Source of the DNA: Vibrio cidicii
GTDB lineage: Bacteria; Pseudomonadota; Gammaproteobacteria; Enterobacterales; Vibrionaceae
Reading direction: 5' to 3'
DNA: 64,000 nt
Assembly: GCF_009763805.1 (NCBI RefSeq)
Contig: NZ_CP046804.1
Location: forward strand, 124,001-188,000
Numbering within the stretch: position 1 is the stretch's first letter; each line of letters opens with the position of its first letter. A model generated the notes under the pieces. That model had not been told where the DNA came from and did no database searches. It saw only the letters and a list, made by a program, of their open reading frames with translations. A program made the position numbers and the translations under genes. Positions 28,768-37,728 of the stretch are shown piece after piece.

Positions 28768-30656
28768 GTGCGCCGAGCATGGCGTTGATCTAGGAGGTGA
28801 AAGTCCTCTACGGGCTCAGTCGAGCGAGAACCGTTAGCCTATGCAAGGGTGTTCACCGTGAGGTGAAACCTGAAGGAAGCAAACGGCAAAACTTGGTTGT
28901 GACGAACAGAAATCTGATAGTAGGCCTGTACAACTTGGGTAACCTAGCAATAGATAGAATAGCCCAATGCCTCGACGGGAAGTGTGTATAGGTAAATCAG
29001 GCACGGCCAAGGGAAAGAGCAACGTCTTACCTCGGGAGATCTCATTGCCTGTCTCAGATGAGACTAACACAGCAGTGATGTTGTGTGATGGGCAATGAGA
29101 AGTCAGCAGAAGGCATAGTACTTTGAGGAAGTACAACTCAAAGGAAGGCCTGAACTGAATATATCAAGAAGCAGTCACTATTTACTCAATCATGTGGAGT
29201 CATAGCAAGATGAAAATCATCTCTACGTCCCAATGGGCGATACCGCAAGTAAAGCTCATGGTCACGAAGAATGACAAGCATGATCGGCGTAGAAAGGAGG
29301 ACGAGTCTTGGTGACCCCCACTCCGCTGATGGAACAAATCAGCTCCTCAGCGAATTTGAACCATGCCCTTCGACGCGTGAAGAAGAACAAGGGGTGCGCA
29401 GGTGTCGACAGACTCGACATTGCAGCGACCATCTCTAAACTTCGACAAGCTTCAAACGGGCAAGCGCTCCGCCAGAGTCTTCTGGACGGAAGCTACCAAC
29501 CTCAACCTGTTCTGGGTGTAGAAATCCCCAAGCCGAATGGTGGCGTCAGGCAATTAGGTATCCCCACGGTACTGGATAGGATAGTCCAACAGGCGATCAC
29601 ATCGGTGCTGACTGATATCTATGAGCCGAAGCTCTCCAACAGCAGCTACGGGTTCAGGCCGAACCGCAGTGCGCATCATGCGCTTGCGGCAGCAAGCCGC
29701 TATATCAGAGAAGGGCGGGGTTATGTAGTGGATATCGATCTAGCCAAATACTTCGACACGGTGAACCATGATAGGCTGATGCACAGATTATCTAAGGACA
29801 TCAGTGATAAACGAGTATTAAAGCTCATCAGGTCCTATCTACAGGCAGGCTTAATGCGAGATGGGTTAGTAGAGCGAAGACAACGAGGAACACCACAGGG
29901 TGGTCCATTATCTCCGTTACTCTCTAATATCGTATTAGATGAACTGGACAAAGAGTTAGCGCGAAGAGGGCATAAGTTCTGTCGATATGCAGATGACTGC
30001 CAAATCTACGTTCGTAGTGAGGAAGCCGCCCATCGAGTCAAAGAGTCGATAACGGAGTTCTTGGAGCAGAAGCTAAAGCTCACGGTAAACCGTGAGAAAA
30101 GTGCAGCGACAAGAGTGACGGAGCGAGCCTACCTAAGCCATAGCTTCAAGATAGACGGAACCCTTCTGATATCAAAATCGGCACAAGCTCAAATGAAGAA
30201 GCGAGTGCGGAAAATAACGAAGCGAAATCGAGGTCGAGAGTTATCGGTAATCATCACCGAGTTAACCCAATACCTACGAGGTTGGCAGCACTACTTCAAG
30301 CTCGCCATAGGTCAAAGTGCGATGCAGCGCTTGGACGAATGGATACGGCGTCGGTTGAGATGTTACCGCCTGAAACAGCGCAAACGCAGATACAGCATAG
30401 CGACATGGTTACAACGCCAAGGTGTAACAGAGCGAAATGCGTGGAAGCTGGCGATGTCAGATAAAGGGTGGTGGCACTTAGCCCTCTCGCCCCAGTTGAA
30501 TCACGCCATGCCAATCAAATGGTTCAAGGAGAGGGGATTGTACTCATTGAGAGATGGGTATGAGTCACTAAAGGTATATTCGGAACCGCCGTATGCGACC
30601 CACGCTTGTACGGTGGTGTGAGAGGATGGAGGCCGTGAGGCCTCCTCCTACTCGAT
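28768..30656 (+). mobile_element. Group II intron, class C-like
   Basis: The 5' end GTGCGCCGAGCATGGCG fits the group II start GUGYG. Domain V lies at about 30583-30617 with its proximal strand reading CCGCCGTATGCG; aligned with the usual GAGCCGTATGCG, the catalytic triad is CGC, which is typical of class C introns. Domain VI follows, with hairpin GGAGGCC/GGCCTCC, and a likely branch-point A at 30650, seven bases from the proposed 3' end CTCGAT at 30656. Insertion directly after an intrinsic terminator is also class C behaviour. The intron carries one reverse transcriptase gene. Exact ends are inferred from structure, not from an empty site. Confidence 0.85.
29311..30621 (+). CDS. ltrA: Group II intron reverse transcriptase/maturase
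   Basis: This 436-residue protein has the reverse-transcriptase fingers and palm (GVRQLGIPTVLDRIVQQAI, YGFRPNRSAHHAL, TPQGGPLSPLLSNI, and the catalytic YADD at about residue 227) followed by a maturase domain (YLRGWQHYFK). No HNH endonuclease domain follows, in line with class C introns. It promotes intron splicing and mobility. GTG 29311, eight or nine bases after AAAGGAGG, is the likely start. The last 12 codons run through domain V, so the RNA structure and the protein share sequence. Confidence 0.92.
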   Translation: MTPTPLMEQISSSANLNHALRRVKKNKGCAGVDRLDIAATISKLRQASNGQALRQSLLDGSYQPQPVLGVEIPKPNGGVRQLGIPTVLDRIVQQAITSVLTDIYEPKLSNSSYGFRPNRSAHHALAAASRYIREGRGYVVDIDLAKYFDTVNHDRLMHRLSKDISDKRVLKLIRSYLQAGLMRDGLVERRQRGTPQGGPLSPLLSNIVLDELDKELARRGHKFCRYADDCQIYVRSEEAAHRVKESITEFLEQKLKLTVNREKSAATRVTERAYLSHSFKIDGTLLISKSAQAQMKKRVRKITKRNRGRELSVIITELTQYLRGWQHYFKLAIGQSAMQRLDEWIRRRLRCYRLKQRKRRYSIATWLQRQGVTERNAWKLAMSDKGWWHLALSPQLNHAMPIKWFKERGLYSLRDGYESLKVYSEPPYATHACTVV

Positions 30657-30679
30657 TTCATCTTTTGGCGTTGCCGTTT

Positions 30680-31147
30680 TTATTCGAAGCAATCGGATGA
30701 AATCGATAGGCTGAGTGAAGCGTCGTTTTTTACGACATACGGCGGTTGATTACCCCATTTACCTGATGGTACAAGCGTTTGCTGATAAATCTGTCTGCTC
30801 TTATGCTTTGGTAGATCAATATGTTGCAAGCCATCCGACAGATCGTTGGCTTCACCGTAATCGAAATCTAAGTGAGAAGTGGCTTTTTCTTTTTGTGACA
30901 AAATGCACTTGGCTCGATTTTGTACACCGTCGATTTGCCATTCAACCTGAGTGGGCCGTGCATCCAGATCTAAGTCCGTTGGCGCTGTTTGAGCTAAAAG
31001 GTCAGTATCGTTCTGTAGTCGTTGAACGGTGAACTGTTCTTGTAGGTACTGGGCTATTTCGCCACTTGGCTCTCCAGCAGAGTGTGCGAAAAGAGAGGGG
31101 CTCAGCAGCATAGCGCTGAGCGAGAGATGGAAACGTTTGGGTAGCAT
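30680..31147 (-). CDS. Hypothetical secreted protein
   Basis: This 155-residue protein begins MLPKRFHLSLSAMLLSPSLFAHSA, a signal peptide with likely cleavage after AHSA. The mature part is polar, with a stretch of acidic residues (TDLLAQTAPTDLDLDARP) and two cysteines. I do not recognise a family. The stop lies only 24 bases from the intron 3' end. It is separated from the aspartoacylase-like gene by a GC-rich stem-loop at 31237-31256. Confidence 0.6.
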   Translation of the reverse strand: MLPKRFHLSLSAMLLSPSLFAHSAGEPSGEIAQYLQEQFTVQRLQNDTDLLAQTAPTDLDLDARPTQVEWQIDGVQNRAKCILSQKEKATSHLDFDYGEANDLSDGLQHIDLPKHKSRQIYQQTLVPSGKWGNQPPYVVKNDASLSLSISSDCFE

Positions 31148-31236
31148 TGAATCAGAATCGACACTGGAAATAACATCCAAACATCATAAAGACGAATTAA
31201 ACACTGTTCAATTATGCTTTTGTATTGATTTGTATG

Positions 31237-31256
31237 GCCCCAGTAAAAACCGGGGC
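31237..31256 (-). terminator. Stem-loop after the aspartoacylase-like gene
   Basis: Arms GCCCC/GGGGC with inner pairing form a compact hairpin just past the stop of the minus-strand gene. It has no T run. Confidence 0.4.
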
Positions 31257-31260
31257 GAGC

Positions 31261-32320
31261 TTACAATGGGATCTGCCCGGTGGTGATGGTGTCAGTGTCG
31301 GCGTCGACCAACTCTTCAATATAGCTTTCAACCACTTGTTCTACTGAGTCATCGTCTTGACGGAAGTAGGCAATATGAAAGATGGCATCGCCTTCATTCA
31401 CCAGAGGTAGCGTTTGTTGGCCAATCACAATCCCGCCTTTCGGTGCTAGCAGCTCAACTTCATCATGACCAAGGGGAGAGCTGATGTAGGCGAGTGTTTC
31501 TCCTTTCTCTACCTTGGCACCGAGGTTGACCACAGTGCGCAGAATGCCGTTGCCCGAAGCGCGTACCCAACTGGTTGATTTGGCAATCACCGGATCAGGG
31601 AAGCGTTTACGGCTGGCGCGCAGCATGCCAATGGACTGCATCACCCGTTTGACACCATGCACACCGGCGCTGATAGAAAGCGGATCAAAACGTAGCGCTT
31701 CACCTGCTTCATAGGTTAAGACCGGAATTTGACACTTTTCTGCTTCCGAGCGAAGGGAACCATCGCGCAGCGCAGAATCGACGATCACGGGGGCTGCAAA
31801 AGCTTTGGCGATCTTCAGTGTCTCAGGATTGCTGAGATTGGCTCGGATCTGCGGCAGGTTGGTACGGTGAATCGCCCCTGTATGCAGATCGATAATATAG
31901 TCCGCTCTGAGCGCTATATTGTTGAAAAACGTATGGGCCATACGTGATGCCAGCGCCCCTTTTTCACTGCCCGGAAAACAGCGATTAAGATCGCGCCTGT
32001 CTGGTAAATAGCGTGATTTGTGAATGAAACCAAAGACGTTGACGATCGGCACGGCAATTACAGTGCCACGGATTTTTTGTGGATCTAAGCTGTTGATGAG
32101 CTGGCGAACAATTTCCACCCCATTGAGTTTCGTCGCCGTGAATGGCCGCGTTGACCATGATAACCGGTCCCGCATAGCGGCCGTTGATCACTTCAATAGG
32201 AATCGACAGAGGTGAGTGCGTGTAGAGCTGAGCCGCATCTAACTCAATCTCTTCTCTCTGCCCCGGTTTAATCTTATGCCCCAAAATCTCAAATATCTTA
32301 TTTTTCTTATTGCGAACCAT
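31261..32320 (-). CDS. Succinylglutamate desuccinylase/aspartoacylase family protein (frameshift in sequence)
   Basis: This zinc-carboxypeptidase-like hydrolase removes acyl groups from amino acids or peptides. Zinc-binding motifs are HGDE (in AAIHGDELNGVEIV) and DLHTG (in YIIDLHTGAIHR), plus a C-terminal beta-rich domain (ILRTVVNLGAKVEKGETLAYI) resembling a biotinyl-type fold. The frame breaks after HGDE. Deleting one T from GTTTC at 32127-32131 restores HGDELNGVEIVRQL and 352 residues. ATG 32320 with GGAAG upstream is the start. The substrate is unknown. Confidence 0.88.
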
Positions 32321-32636
32321 AGTACTTCCTGCCTTTTTTATTCCACTGACTCTAACACGCAACCTATATCAAACCATTCGACCTTATTAAGATTACGATA
32401 AAAACTGCTAATCGTTGATTTCCTTTTTCCTGATTTTTGTCGAAAAGCGGTTAATGGAGCTTACATGGAATTTTCTTGGTTAATCCCTAAGGATTAAATA
32501 TATATCATTGTTATATAAGAAATATATTTTTTACATTGCTCTACGAGCATGAGATTTTCTTACTTTGATGAAGGTTTTTACATGCGCTAATATGCGCCCC
32601 CAATTTCTGTTCTTCAAATGACAACTCGAGGTAAAT
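32321..32636 (+). promoter_or_regulatory. Intergenic region with the promoter of the DUF3332 gene
   Basis: TTGATG (32565-32570), 17 bases and TAATAT (32588-32593) form a good promoter for the lipoprotein gene. A palindrome TTAATCCctaaGGATTAA lies at 32480-32496. No further gene is seen. Confidence 0.55.
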
Positions 32637-33170
32637 ATGAAAAAGACGATCACTAAAGTGGTGGCATTGTCAGTAGCAGCAATGGCATTGTCTGGCTGTG
32701 TAGGTAGCAATGCAGTAACGGGTTACGTTATGGGGTTCAATTTAAAAGCTGTTGATAATCGTTATGCTCGTGGTGGTCTAAATATGTTGTTGGCACCAGT
32801 GTACGGTTTGGCTGTTGCAGCCGATTACATCGTGTTCAACTCCCTTGAATTCTGGACGGGTAAAAACCCACTCAATGGTAAGCCTCATATTTTTGATACA
32901 AAAATGGATACCTACATCGATGTTAATCACCAGTTGGATGACTCGCTAAAAACAGCTCCGATTGCTCCATTGACAAAGCACCGCTCGATTGAGCAAGGCA
33001 CGATGCAGCCAATCGATGAGAATACGGTACAAATGGACATCACTTACAATAACGGTGAAAAAGCGACGTTGACAGGCATTCGTGATGGAGAATCTGTGAC
33101 TTACTACATCAATGGTAAGATGGTTGCGCAAACATCTATGGATGAGTTAGCGGCTTACGCTCGAAGTTGA
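32637..33170 (+). CDS. DUF3332 family lipoprotein
   Basis: This 177-residue protein has a lipoprotein signal (MKKTITKVVALSVAAMALSGC, lipobox LSGC) and matches the DUF3332 family of vibrios. The mature part includes a hydrophobic stretch (LNMLLAPVYGLAVAADYIVF) and a C-terminal beta-rich region (VQMDITYNNGEKATLTGIRDG). Function is unknown. It converges on pepD across a strong hairpin. Confidence 0.8.
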   Translation: MKKTITKVVALSVAAMALSGCVGSNAVTGYVMGFNLKAVDNRYARGGLNMLLAPVYGLAVAADYIVFNSLEFWTGKNPLNGKPHIFDTKMDTYIDVNHQLDDSLKTAPIAPLTKHRSIEQGTMQPIDENTVQMDITYNNGEKATLTGIRDGESVTYYINGKMVAQTSMDELAAYARS

Positions 33171-33190
33171 GTTTGTTCTTAGCCAGCAAA

Positions 33191-33224
33191 TAACCAACGG
33201 GCGTTAGGTTCTCGCCCGTTGGTT
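33191..33224. terminator. Terminator between the DUF3332 gene and pepD
   Basis: The stem AACCAACGGGCG/CGCCCGTTGGTT with flanking T-rich DNA likely serves both convergent genes. Confidence 0.8.
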
Positions 33225-33230
33225 TGCGTT

Positions 33231-34704
33231 TTATGCTTTCTCTGGAATGGCTTCTAGTAAAGCAACCATTTGATCCCAGTAAAGTTGGACGGTATCAATC
33301 TTCACTTTCTCATCGGGTGAATGAGGGAACTTAATCGTTGGACCGAAAGAAACCATGTCCATGTGAGGGTAAGGTTTTTTAAACAGACCACATTCCAAAC
33401 CTGCGTGGATTACCATGATGTTCGGCTTGTGGCCGTAAATGCCTTGGTACATGTCACGGAAGATAGCCATGATTTCAGAATCGGCGTCTGGCTTCCAACC
33501 TGGGTACGCGCCAGAAAGTTCAATACGTGCTCCGGCAAGCTCTGCCACTGATTTCAGCATGCTTTCCACTTGAGTACGGCCTGAATCGATCAGTGAGCGA
33601 ACCAGACACAACACGCTTACTTCATTCTCTTCGGTTTTGATCACACCGACATTGAGCGATGTTTCAACCACGCCTTCAATCTCATCACTCATGCGCATTA
33701 CGCCATTTGGACAAGCGTTGAGCGCGGCAATCAAACGCTGTTGATCGGCCATCAGCAAGACTTGCGCGTCGCTGGATGCTTCTTGATTAAAGGTCACCAA
33801 ATTGGTTTCGACTTTACCGAGCTCAGATTTGAGCAGCTCAGTGTAAAACTCAAACAGTTCGGCCAGTTTGCTGAGGTTTTCCTCAGGCAGCGCAACGGTG
33901 ACAAAAGCCTCGCGAGGGATGGCATTTCTCAAGCTACCACCACGGAACTCAATCAGACGCATGTCGAGTTCATTGGCATGGCCAGCTAAAAAGCGTGCCA
34001 TCAGTTTGTTGGCGTTGCCACGACCTGTGTGAATATCACAGCCTGAGTGGCCGCCTTTGAGCCCTTTAAGGATAAGTTGGCGGGCAACATAACCTTGTGG
34101 TAGCGCTTCACGTTGGATATCAAACAACAGCTCTGCATTAATGCCACCTGCACAGCCCATGTAGACTTCGCCTTCTTGCTCTGAGTCGGTATTGAGTAGA
34201 ATCTCACCTTCCAACCAACCTGCTTCAAGGCCGAATGCGCCAGTCATGCCCGCTTCTTCATCAATGGTTAGCAGTACTTCAATTGGGCCGTGTTTGATCT
34301 CGCTTGATGCCAATACAGCCAGGCAAGATGCCATACCGATGCCGTTATCTGCGCCAAGCGTGGTTCCTTTTGCGGTTACCCATTCACCATCAATGTATGG
34401 CTGGATAGGATCGCGGGTAAAGTCATGATCGGTGTCTTCATTCTTCTGTGGAACCATATCGATGTGTGCTTGCAGCACAACACCTTTTTTATTTTCCATA
34501 CCCGCGGTGGCTGGTTTTTTAATAAATACATTGCCCGTTGGATCACGGCGAAACTTCTAAACCTTGCTCCGTTGCCCAAGTCACTATGTATTGTGCGAGC
34601 GCTTCTTCATGTTTAGATGGATGAGGGATAGAACAAATTTTGTCGAAAAACTGCCAAAGGGGAGTGGGGGACAGACTACTGATTTCAGAATGGAATTCAG
34701 ACAC
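33231..34704 (-). CDS. pepD: Aminoacyl-histidine dipeptidase PepD (frameshift in sequence)
   Basis: PepD is a zinc M20-family peptidase which cleaves Xaa-His dipeptides such as carnosine. Metal ligands are visible in VLQAHIDMVPQ, TTLGADNGIGMA and LTIDEEAGMTGA. The frame breaks near residue 52, and removing one T in the GTTTC (plus strand GAAAC at 34550-34554) gives LEVRRDPTGNVFIKKPA and about 490 residues. The start is GTG 34704, with AGGAG eight bases upstream. Confidence 0.94.
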
Positions 34705-34777
34705 GGATGACTCCTTTACATATTATTTGCCAGAAGGCGTACTGCAGCAGACCGATTTCTGCGCATAAATGCCCAGC

Positions 34778-34798
34778 CTGCTGATAATAAATCAGCAG
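34778..34798. repeat. Palindrome upstream of pepD
   Basis: Perfect arms CTGCTGAT/ATCAGCAG surround a five-base loop. It lies between pepD and vcdRP and could be an operator. Confidence 0.5.
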
Positions 34799-34870
34799 CA
34801 AGCATACCACTAGCAGAGTATGGCGAGTAGTTGCGTTGATGATGCGCTTACAACGAGAGTGTCACATTCT

Positions 34871-34882
34871 GTGAACGTTCAC
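34871..34882. repeat. Perfect palindrome GTGAACGTTCAC
   Basis: This 12-base perfect palindrome lies in the pepD-vcdRP intergenic region. The binding protein, if any, is unknown. Confidence 0.4.
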
Positions 34883-34993
34883 CTGTCTATTTGTGTACGT
34901 TTTGTGGCTTCTTTTCGTTATGCAAAGTGCTGAATGATATTTTTGTAATTTAATTACGTTAAAAAATTGATGATAGTCAATAAATGAAATTTA

Positions 34994-35009
34994 TGTGATA
35001 AAAGTCACT
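34994..35009 (+). promoter_or_regulatory. CRP site upstream of vcdRP
   Basis: TGTGATAAAAGTCACT matches TGTGA-N6-TCACA except for the last base. It lies just before a -35/-10 pair (TTGTAA 35017-35022, TATATT 35039-35044). In V. cholerae vcdRP is reported to be repressed by CRP. Confidence 0.7.
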
Positions 35010-35157
35010 AAAAAACTTGTAATAAAATTTCTTAGTGGTATATTTATAACCAACTTCTTAAGCGAAGAAAGAAATGCTCAAAGGATGAGTCCGTTTTATC
35101 GCCTCCAAGGAACCGAGAAATCAAACATGTCTTATTGATTTAGTAAAGGTGATAGTT

Positions 35158-35247
35158 ATGAAAGGTTTAGCTTCTGCAATGTTTTGGTCCAACCACTCGG
35201 TTTACACCAGCAACTTTGCTTACCCAACAAGCTTTGGTTACAAATAA
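35158..35247 (+). CDS. vcdP: VcdP-like small protein (29 residues)
   Basis: The ORF begins at ATG 35158 after AAAGGTGATAGTT and ends at TAA 35245-35247, giving exactly 29 residues starting MKGLASAMFWSNHSVYTSN and ending GYK. V. cholerae VcdP (29 residues) binds citrate synthase GltA and raises its activity. Aromatic and polar residues dominate; no membrane segment is evident. The identity with VcdP is inferred from size, context and regulation. Confidence 0.72.
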   Translation: MKGLASAMFWSNHSVYTSNFAYPTSFGYK

Positions 35248-35337
35248 TCCAGTTAACCAACGGCATGTGACCCTGAACAGTTTGTTCACCCCTATAAATT
35301 GGAATTTTCTTTCAGTAATAGTGCTGACATGATTCTA

Positions 35338-35366
35338 CCGCCACTCTTGTTGAGTGGCGTTTTTTT
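35338..35366 (+). terminator. vcdRP terminator
   Basis: The stem CCGCCACTC/GAGTGGCG is followed by seven T. Confidence 0.9.
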
Positions 35367-35684
35367 ATGTCTGCATTTTCTCCCGCGTCGATTTCTCCTC
35401 TATGCATTTTATTGACTGCATTTGGTCTGTTTGACCGCATTTTTGTAATGCAAAAACGGCAAAGCGGTCGATTTATTTATTGAAAGTTTATGACATTGTC
35501 GATTTTTTCCACAACACAATTCTTAAAGCTGTTGTTTTTTCTTATTGTTTTATAAAGAAAAATATCATTACCTATCGTTTGATTTACTTTTTTCTGTCTT
35601 TGAAGCCAGTGAAATCTCGATTCGAGTAAAAAATCTATCTGGAATTTGTTATTTGATAACTTTATAATCGGCAGCCAATCGATT
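35367..35684 (+). other. Intergenic, AT-rich leader of the permease gene
   Basis: No gene is seen. A TATAAT at 35663-35668 precedes the PurR box and is the probable -10 of the permease gene; I find no clear -35. Confidence 0.45.
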
Positions 35685-35700
35685 ACGCAACCGTTTACTT
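35685..35700. promoter_or_regulatory. PurR operator of the purine permease gene
   Basis: ACGCAACCGTTTACTT fits all conserved PurR positions. It lies 22 bases before the start codon and just downstream of TATAAT, as expected for a repressor site. Confidence 0.8.
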
Positions 35701-35722
35701 TTTACCCTTACAGGATTCGATT

Positions 35723-37012
35723 ATGCTCGAAAGGCTATTTAAACTCAGTGAAAATGGCACCAATGTGCGCACTGAGATCATCGCCGGTGTGACCACCTTT
35801 CTAACGATGGCTTACATCATTTTTGTTAACCCAGCGATTCTTGCCGATGCAGGAATGGATCGTGGAGCGGTATTCGTTGCAACCTGTCTTGCTGCGGCGA
35901 TTGGTTGTTTCATTATGGGCCTGTGGGCTAATTACCCGATCGCACAAGCACCAGGCATGGGCCTGAATGCCTTCTTTACTTACGCAGTAGTGTTGGGGAT
36001 GGGCTACACTTGGCAAGTAGCTCTAGCGGCGGTGTTTGTATCTGGTGTGCTGTTCATCTTGTTAAGTATCTTTAAGATCCGTGAGTGGATCATTAACTCC
36101 ATTCCACATGCACTGAGAACGGGTATCTCTGCGGGTATCGGTTTATTTCTAGCCTTTATCGCGCTCAAGAATGCGGGCATTGTCGTTGATAACCCAGCCA
36201 CCTTGGTGTCAATTGGCCACATTACTTCGCTGGCTCCGGTTCTAGCTTCTATCGGTTTCTTCCTCACTATCGCTTTGGTGCATCGCGGCGTCAAAGGTGC
36301 AGTAATGATCGCTATTCTTGCGGTAACCGGATTAGGTCTGGTTTTTGGTGACGTGCAATGGGCGGGTGTGATGTCAACGCCGCCAAGTATTGCTCCGACG
36401 TTCTTACAGCTAGATTTCTCCGCGGTATTTGAAGTTGGCATGATTTCGGTGGTGTTTGCTTTCCTTTTCGTTGACCTGTTTGACACTGCTGGCACCTTAG
36501 TCGGTGTAGCAACTAAAGCGGAACTGATCAAAGAAGACGGCAAAATCCCACGTCTAAACAAAGCACTACTTGCGGACTCGACGGCAACTTCGGTTGGTGC
36601 TCTGTTGGGTACTTCCAACACAACCTCTTACATTGAGAGTGTGGCTGGTGTAGCGGCAGGTGGTCGTACTGGTTTGACTGCGGTCGTTGTGGGCGTGCTG
36701 TTCCTCTTAGCACTGTTCTTCTCTCCTCTTGCAGGCATGATCCCAGCTTATGCCACCTCGGGTGCTCTTTTCTATGTAGCAATCTTGATGCTTTCGGGCC
36801 TAGTGAGCATTGATTGGCGCGACCTTACCGAAGCGGCACCAGTGGTAGTAACCTGTTTGCTCATGCCTCTCACGTTCTCTATCGCAGAAGGCATTTCGCT
36901 TGGCTTTATTGCTTACGCGGCCATTAAGCTTTTCAGTGGTAAGGGGCGCGATGTTTCTTTAAGTGTCTGGGTGATGGCGGCGATCTTTATCGTTAAGTAT
37001 CTTTTCGCTTAA
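35723..37012 (+). CDS. Purine (adenine/guanine/hypoxanthine) permease, AzgA type
   Basis: This 429-residue membrane protein belongs to the AzgA-like NCS2 purine permeases. Family signatures include the N-terminal TEIIAGVTTFLTMAYIIFVNP, then APGMGLNAFFTYAVV, FLFVDLFDTAGTLVGV and LGTSNTTSYIESVAGV. About 12-14 membrane segments are expected. A PurR box upstream and gpt downstream point to purine salvage. Which base is carried cannot be told from sequence. Confidence 0.92.
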   Translation: MLERLFKLSENGTNVRTEIIAGVTTFLTMAYIIFVNPAILADAGMDRGAVFVATCLAAAIGCFIMGLWANYPIAQAPGMGLNAFFTYAVVLGMGYTWQVALAAVFVSGVLFILLSIFKIREWIINSIPHALRTGISAGIGLFLAFIALKNAGIVVDNPATLVSIGHITSLAPVLASIGFFLTIALVHRGVKGAVMIAILAVTGLGLVFGDVQWAGVMSTPPSIAPTFLQLDFSAVFEVGMISVVFAFLFVDLFDTAGTLVGVATKAELIKEDGKIPRLNKALLADSTATSVGALLGTSNTTSYIESVAGVAAGGRTGLTAVVVGVLFLLALFFSPLAGMIPAYATSGALFYVAILMLSGLVSIDWRDLTEAAPVVVTCLLMPLTFSIAEGISLGFIAYAAIKLFSGKGRDVSLSVWVMAAIFIVKYLFA

Positions 37013-37080
37013 TAGCTTTTGCTGCTGCGTTCCGGTAGAATAATCGTTTGCGCAGCTCGAAACCCAGACATTCTATTACT

Positions 37081-37113
37081 TTTCGGGCTCTCATCATTAT
37101 GAGAGCCCGAAAA
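37081..37113. terminator. Stem-loop between the permease gene and gpt
   Basis: Perfect arms TTTCGGGCTCTCAT/ATGAGAGCCCGAAA surround a four-base loop. The plus strand lacks a T run, so it may be partly a processing or attenuation hairpin. Confidence 0.55.
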
Positions 37114-37154
37114 CCGTTTGGGGCAACAGATTTTCAAATAATTAGGTTATTACA

Positions 37155-37619
37155 ATGAGCAACAAATTCGTTATTACTTGGGATGCCATGCAAACTTACT
37201 GCCGCAAACTGGCTGAGCAACAAATGCCAGCAGAGCAGTGGAAAGGTATCTGGGCCGTGAGTCGCGGTGGTTTGGTTCCTGGTGCTATCTTGGCACGTGA
37301 GTTGGGTATTCGCTACGTCGACACGATTTGCATCTCTAGCTACGATCATGATCACCAACGTGACATGACCGTCATCAAAGCGCCTGAGGGCGATGGTGAA
37401 GGTTATTTGATCGTTGAAGATTTGGTCGACAGTGGTGACACGGCGCGTAAGTTGCGTGAAATGTATCCAAAAGCGAAATTGATTGCGGTGTGTGCCAAGC
37501 CATCAGGCAAAGCGCTGCTCGATGACTACGTTGTTGATATTGCACAAGATACATGGATTGAACAACCTTGGGACATGGCGCTCTCGTATGCAGAGCCAGT
37601 CAATCGCAAGCAAAAGTAA
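37155..37619 (+). CDS. gpt: Xanthine-guanine phosphoribosyltransferase
   Basis: This 154-residue enzyme converts guanine, xanthine and hypoxanthine with PRPP to their nucleotides. The PRPP-binding loop is seen in [21 protein letters not shown]. Length and ending fit the family (E. coli 152). It follows the purine permease gene. Confidence 0.96.
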   Translation: MSNKFVITWDAMQTYCRKLAEQQMPAEQWKGIWAVSRGGLVPGAILARELGIRYVDTICISSYDHDHQRDMTVIKAPEGDGEGYLIVEDLVDSGDTARKLREMYPKAKLIAVCAKPSGKALLDDYVVDIAQDTWIEQPWDMALSYAEPVNRKQK

Positions 37620-37636
37620 AACCGTTGTCAAAGCGT

Positions 37637-37670
37637 AAAAAAATGGCCCTTGCATGGGCCATTTTTTTTA
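37637..37670 (+). terminator. gpt terminator
   Basis: The stem AAAAAATGGCCC/GGGCCATTTTTT ends in a T run. Confidence 0.9.
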
Positions 37671-37728
37671 TTGCTGTTATACTGTTTCGCCTAAGTCTTT
37701 GATGTTAGCTAAGTGCCCTGAGTCATGT

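Larger units (their letters stand above)
35051..35366 (+). ncRNA. vcdRP: VcdRP-like dual-function RNA
   Basis: The region from the predicted start (about 35051) to an intrinsic terminator (35338-35366, stem CCGCCACTC/GAGTGGCG then TTTTTTT) has one 29-codon ORF and then a short stretch with CCCC at 35289-35292. V. cholerae VcdRP, as published, encodes a 29-residue protein and base-pairs through a run of four cytosines with sugar-PTS mRNAs. ORF length, C run, CRP site and terminator all agree. Identification rests on these features, not an alignment, and the transcript start is predicted. Confidence 0.75.

Noticed and set aside
28768..30656. The reverse transcriptase as a retron or diversity-generating element
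   Set aside because: A maturase domain, domain V and VI structures and a GUGCG start identify a group II intron; no template repeat or msr/msd is seen.
34871..34882. GTGAACGTTCAC as a CRP site
   Set aside because: The half-sites are four rather than six bases apart, unlike the real CRP site at 34994-35009.
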